DNA from: Sphingomonas psychrotolerans
Lineage (GTDB): Bacteria > Pseudomonadota > Alphaproteobacteria > Sphingomonadales > Sphingomonadaceae
Direction of reading: 5' to 3'
Assembly (NCBI RefSeq): GCF_002796605.1
Contig: NZ_CP024923.1
Location: forward strand, 3,789,501-3,853,500
DNA length: 64,000 nucleotides
The notes under the pieces are model-generated. The model searched no databases. It worked only from the letters and a program-made list of their open reading frames with translations, and was not told the DNA's origin. Position numbers and translations under genes: made by a program. Shown piece by piece: positions 61,557 to 64,000 of the stretch (position 1 is its first letter; the number at the start of each line of letters is the position of its first letter).

Positions 61557-63029
61557 TTACTCAGACCTGCGCCCCATTCCTCGCTCACGACCCCAGATCA
61601 CTGCAGCGCTTCGTCGGTTGACACCGATCCTGGTGTAAAGGCGGGCAACATGGTTGCGCACGGTATTGCGCGAGAGCGCCAATCGCTGCGCTATCGCGGC
61701 GTCGTCCAGATCGTCGCAAATAAGTTCCAGCACCTCACGTTCACGCGGACTGAGGTCGACCGGAGGTATCGGGGCTCCGGGTCGCCGCAGGTTGGCGACC
61801 TTGTCCAGGATCGAGCGGCTTAACCAACTCGCATCCTTCATCACCTCGTCAATGGCCGCAGCCAGTTCTTGCTCGCTGCGGCGTCGCTCGGTGATGTCCT
61901 CATAGGTCCACAGCACGCAAGGTGCGCCCTCCACGCTGATCGTATCCGCCGAGACGAGGCAGTCAGCAGGCGCTCCGCCTTTCGGCAGCAGGTGCCCCTC
62001 CCGATTGCGGAAGTTACCGTACTCCTTCACTTCCTTCTCGGCTGCCTCGCGCTGTTCCCCATCCTCCCAGAGCTGCAACTCGTCGACGGTGCGCCCAACA
62101 GTCTCCTCTTCGTGAAACCCGGTTAGGTGACGGAAGGCGGCATTGACACGGCGGACCCTGTGATCGGCGTCGCTTGTGATAGCCATGGCGACCGGTGCCA
62201 TCTCGAACATGGAGGAAAGCTGCCGCTCACTTTCGGCGAGCGCATTCTGCGCCCGTCGCCACGGCTCGAGATCGGCGAAGGTCAGCAACAGGGCGTCCTC
62301 CCCGGTGACGTCGACCGGCTGGCCAGCAAAAAGAACGCGCCGCCGTGACCCGTCGACAACCAATAACTCCGCCTCGGTCTGCGGTACGATCTGACCCGCC
62401 TCCACCTGCTCGCGAAAGGCGGCAGAATCGGGCAGATCCTGGAGCAGGTCGAGCCCGAAGAGAGTCCGACCAGCCAGTTGATCCGGCTGAAAGCCTGTCA
62501 GCCCCAGAAAACCCGGATTGGCTTCGGTTATGCGCTGATCGCGCAGTCGCACGATCAGCGCCGGTGCCGGATTGGCTTCGAACAATGCCCTGAACCGTGC
62601 CTCCGCATCGAAACGGTCCGAGACATCGCTGATAACGAGCGCCAGGCAGTCCGGCTCGCCGCCGTCATCGTCCATGGTCACGTCGCGCACCTGGTGTACC
62701 CAGCGGACGTCGTCCTCGCCTGCGGGCGCAACCTCGACAATCAGGTCGGGGAAGCTCTCGCCGGCAAGGAGGCGGAACAGCGGATACTCGCGACGTTTCA
62801 GCGCGCGGTGATCCTGCCCGCGTAGCGAGAAACGCTCGGCATAGCTTTCGACCGTCGTTCCCAGTCCCGCCGCCGTGCGCACGCCGTGCATCCGCAGGGC
62901 GGCGGCGTTGGCGCTCAGGATCGTTCCGGTGGGATCGATCAGGATCACTCCGTCCAGCAGCTGGGCCATTAACTGCTCCAAATGCCGGAATGTGGGCTGC
63001 AACAACGGGGGCGGATCGACGGTTGGCAT
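61557..63029 (-). CDS. Multi-PAS regulator with C-terminal LuxR DNA-binding domain
   Basis: Soluble regulator of 490 residues. Three PAS-type modules are visible: residues about 15-135 (LEQLMAQLLDGVILIDPTGT), about 140-255 (RFRALFEANPAPALIVRLRD) and about 265-390 (LSSMFEMAPVAMAITSDADH). A short coiled segment follows, then a LuxR HTH (LSPREREVLELICDDLDDAA, SRNTVRNHVARLYTRIGVNR) at the C-terminus. There is no receiver or kinase domain, so it probably senses directly through a PAS ligand. The ATG at 63029 lacks a strong ribosome site; an in-frame ATG at 63128 would add a hydrophobic N-terminus but crosses a palindrome, so I rejected it. Confidence 0.82.
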   Translation of the reverse strand: MPTVDPPPLLQPTFRHLEQLMAQLLDGVILIDPTGTILSANAAALRMHGVRTAAGLGTTVESYAERFSLRGQDHRALKRREYPLFRLLAGESFPDLIVEVAPAGEDDVRWVHQVRDVTMDDDGGEPDCLALVISDVSDRFDAEARFRALFEANPAPALIVRLRDQRITEANPGFLGLTGFQPDQLAGRTLFGLDLLQDLPDSAAFREQVEAGQIVPQTEAELLVVDGSRRRVLFAGQPVDVTGEDALLLTFADLEPWRRAQNALAESERQLSSMFEMAPVAMAITSDADHRVRRVNAAFRHLTGFHEEETVGRTVDELQLWEDGEQREAAEKEVKEYGNFRNREGHLLPKGGAPADCLVSADTISVEGAPCVLWTYEDITERRRSEQELAAAIDEVMKDASWLSRSILDKVANLRRPGAPIPPVDLSPREREVLELICDDLDDAAIAQRLALSRNTVRNHVARLYTRIGVNRRSAAVIWGRERGMGRRSE

Positions 63030-63083
63030 GTGATCTGAAGTCTCTGCGCGCAGGTTCGTTCCGCTGCTCGATACCAACCACGC

Positions 63084-63099
63084 TAGTGCACCTGCACTA
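63084..63099. promoter_or_regulatory. Perfect palindrome upstream of the PAS-LuxR gene
   Basis: TAGTGCACCTGCACTA has seven-base arms around CC. It lies 55 bases upstream of the regulator's start, in the divergent region shared with the GlsB-like gene, and may be an autoregulatory site. Confidence 0.5.
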
Positions 63100-63190
63100 A
63101 CAAGCGCGCTTACTGGACCGAGCAGCATCTGAACATTGTGATGGTCGTGCCCGTTAATGCCGCTCGAATAACCTCGTCAAAGGAGCAGTC

Positions 63191-63460
63191 ATGGGCATCA
63201 TCGTCCTTCTAATTGTAGGCGGTTTGATCGGCTGGGTCGCCAGCATGATCATGCGCACGGACGCCCAGCAGGGCATCGTCCTCAATATCGTCGTGGGCAT
63301 CGTCGGCGCGCTTGTTGCCGGCTTCCTTCTCACGCCCCTGATTGGCGGCGCACCCATCACCAGCGGCGAGATCAGCATCCCGTCCATTCTCGTCTCGTTG
63401 CTCGGCGCAGTCGTCCTGCTCGCGGTCGTCAATCTCGTCCGCCGGGGCTCCGTTCGTTGA
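63191..63460 (+). CDS. GlsB/YeaQ/YmgE-family small membrane protein
   Basis: An 89-residue integral membrane protein with the family pattern IIVLLIVGGLIGWVASMIMR in the first helix, GIVLNIVVGIVGALVAGFLL in the second and SILVSLLGAVVLLAVVNLVR in the third. Members are often called transglycosylase-associated or stress proteins. AAAGGAG is seven bases upstream of the ATG. It is followed after 17 bases by the next gene, so the two form a short operon of stress-type proteins. Confidence 0.9.
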   Translation: MGIIVLLIVGGLIGWVASMIMRTDAQQGIVLNIVVGIVGALVAGFLLTPLIGGAPITSGEISIPSILVSLLGAVVLLAVVNLVRRGSVR

Positions 63461-63477
63461 AATCCACAGGAGAACCA

Positions 63478-64000
63478 ATGATGATGTCCCATCTGGCTTC
63501 GGCCGTATTCGACACTCGCGCGGAAGCGATGCGCGCAGTGGAAGAGCTCCGCGCCGCCGGAGTGCCACACGAGGCGCTCTCGGTCGTGACCCAAAACGAG
63601 GGTGCCGCAACTACCGAGGACGCCACCGGTGAGGTCGTCGACGAGGACAATGGCAGCGTGCTGCGCGGAATCCTCGGCGGAGGGGCGCTCGGCGCCGGTC
63701 TCGGCATTGCAGCGCTCGCTATCCCGGGCGTCGGTCCGCTGGTAGCCGCGGGAGCAATAGCTGCGAGTGCCGTTCCGGGCGCCGCCGCCATCGGGGCACT
63801 CGCTGGCGCTGCAGCAGGCACCCTTAGCGAGACCTTGGTGAAGCACGGCGTCAGCGAGGACGACACCGCCTATTACGGCGATCACCTCGGTCGCGGTGGC
63901 GTTTTCGTGTCGGTGGATACGACCGACGCCAGCGTGACCCCGGAAACGGCGAGCGACATTCTTTATCGCAATGGTGGCCACAACTCGAAGCGTTCGCGGG
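63478..64000 (+). CDS. Stress-type protein with YflT-like N-terminus and Gly/Ala-rich core, cut by the window edge
   Basis: The frame starts at ATG 63478 (three ATG codons in a row, CAGGAG upstream) and stays open to the end of the window, giving at least 174 residues. The N-terminus AVFDTRAEAMRAVEELRAAG resembles the general stress protein 17M/YflT domain. Then come an acidic linker, a Gly/Ala-rich hydrophobic hairpin (GILGGGALGAGLGIAALAIP and AAAIGALAGAAAGT) and a C-terminal VSVDTTDASVTPETASDILY. It was found by direct translation since it has no stop here. It is probably co-expressed with the GlsB-like gene. Confidence 0.75.
   Translation, partial: MMMSHLASAVFDTRAEAMRAVEELRAAGVPHEALSVVTQNEGAATTEDATGEVVDEDNGSVLRGILGGGALGAGLGIAALAIPGVGPLVAAGAIAASAVPGAAAIGALAGAAAGTLSETLVKHGVSEDDTAYYGDHLGRGGVFVSVDTTDASVTPETASDILYRNGGHNSKRSR

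Noticed and set aside
63030..63190. EcfG-type general stress promoter before the GlsB-like gene
   Set aside because: I found no GGAAC-N16/17-CGTT pair at suitable spacing in the region.

Overview
The window reads as chromosome (or a large replicon) of a high-GC alphaproteobacterium of the Sphingomonadaceae (Sphingobium, Novosphingobium or Sphingomonas type). The basis is close resemblance of many proteins to the lignin catabolic enzymes known from Sphingobium sp. SYK-6: LigA/B/J/K/U/I, LigM, LigF, LigG, LigW and lignostilbene dioxygenase. A TonB-dependent receptor rich in sphingomonad features points the same way. No rRNA, tRNA, CRISPR array or intact insertion sequence was seen.

Layout. 1-7.1 kb: protocatechuate 4,5-cleavage genes in two divergent groups around a LysR regulator with two DNA-binding domains. 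Leftward are an NAD(P)-dehydrogenase, ligJ, ligA and ligB (ligB runs off the left edge). Rightward are ligK, ligU and ligI. 7.1-17 kb: one-carbon disposal (folB, purU, a four-subunit NAD-dependent molybdenum formate dehydrogenase, short metF) and ligM, the tetrahydrofolate-dependent vanillate O-demethylase; folD lies at 31 kb. 17-24.6 kb: IclR and MarR regulators, a FerA-type acyl-CoA synthetase, an aldehyde dehydrogenase, LigG, LigF and a Nu-like glutathione transferase. 24.6-33.8 kb: hotdog thioesterase, CmcJ/NvfI-like protein, GMC oxidoreductase, XRE regulator, beta-keto-acid cleavage enzyme, MetE-core protein, NTF2-like proteins, folD, another LigF-like transferase and an amidohydrolase. 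33.8-43.6 kb: aldehyde dehydrogenase, PQQ alcohol dehydrogenase fused to cytochrome c, acyl-CoA ligase, two overlapping glutathione transferase genes and a TonB receptor. 43.5-57.3 kb: second CmcJ/NvfI-like protein, aromatic-acid transporter, aldo/keto reductase, MarR, lignostilbene dioxygenase, two more MFS transporters, LigW, aldehyde dehydrogenase, NTF2-like protein and two LigD/L-type short-chain dehydrogenases. 57.3-64 kb: a different, mosaic region with an orphan VirB2 pilin, a large Ser/Thr-rich protein of unknown function bordered by gene remnants (sensor kinase, aldo/keto reductase, AraC), a PAS-LuxR regulator and small stress-type proteins.

How it fits together. The genes can be read as one route. 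An arylglycerol-beta-aryl ether is oxidised at C-alpha (55.5-57.3 kb SDRs), cleaved with glutathione (LigF-type transferases) and released as beta-hydroxypropiovanillone (LigG or the Nu-type enzyme). The side chain is then oxidised (GMC oxidase, aldehyde dehydrogenase) and removed (beta-keto-acid cleavage enzyme plus thioesterase) to give vanillate. LigM gives protocatechuate, LigAB and partners give pyruvate and oxaloacetate, and the methyl group leaves through MetF, FolD, PurU and formate dehydrogenase as CO2. A side branch (lignostilbene dioxygenase, aldehyde dehydrogenase, LigW) would feed phenylcoumaran- or biphenyl-derived units into vanillate. A repeated 15-base operator-like sequence (GTATG, five bases, CATAC, and degenerate forms) lies ahead of at least nine of these genes and suggests a shared regulator. 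These functional links are inferences from family membership and gene order. Start codons were chosen by family alignment from memory and by visible ribosome-binding sites.
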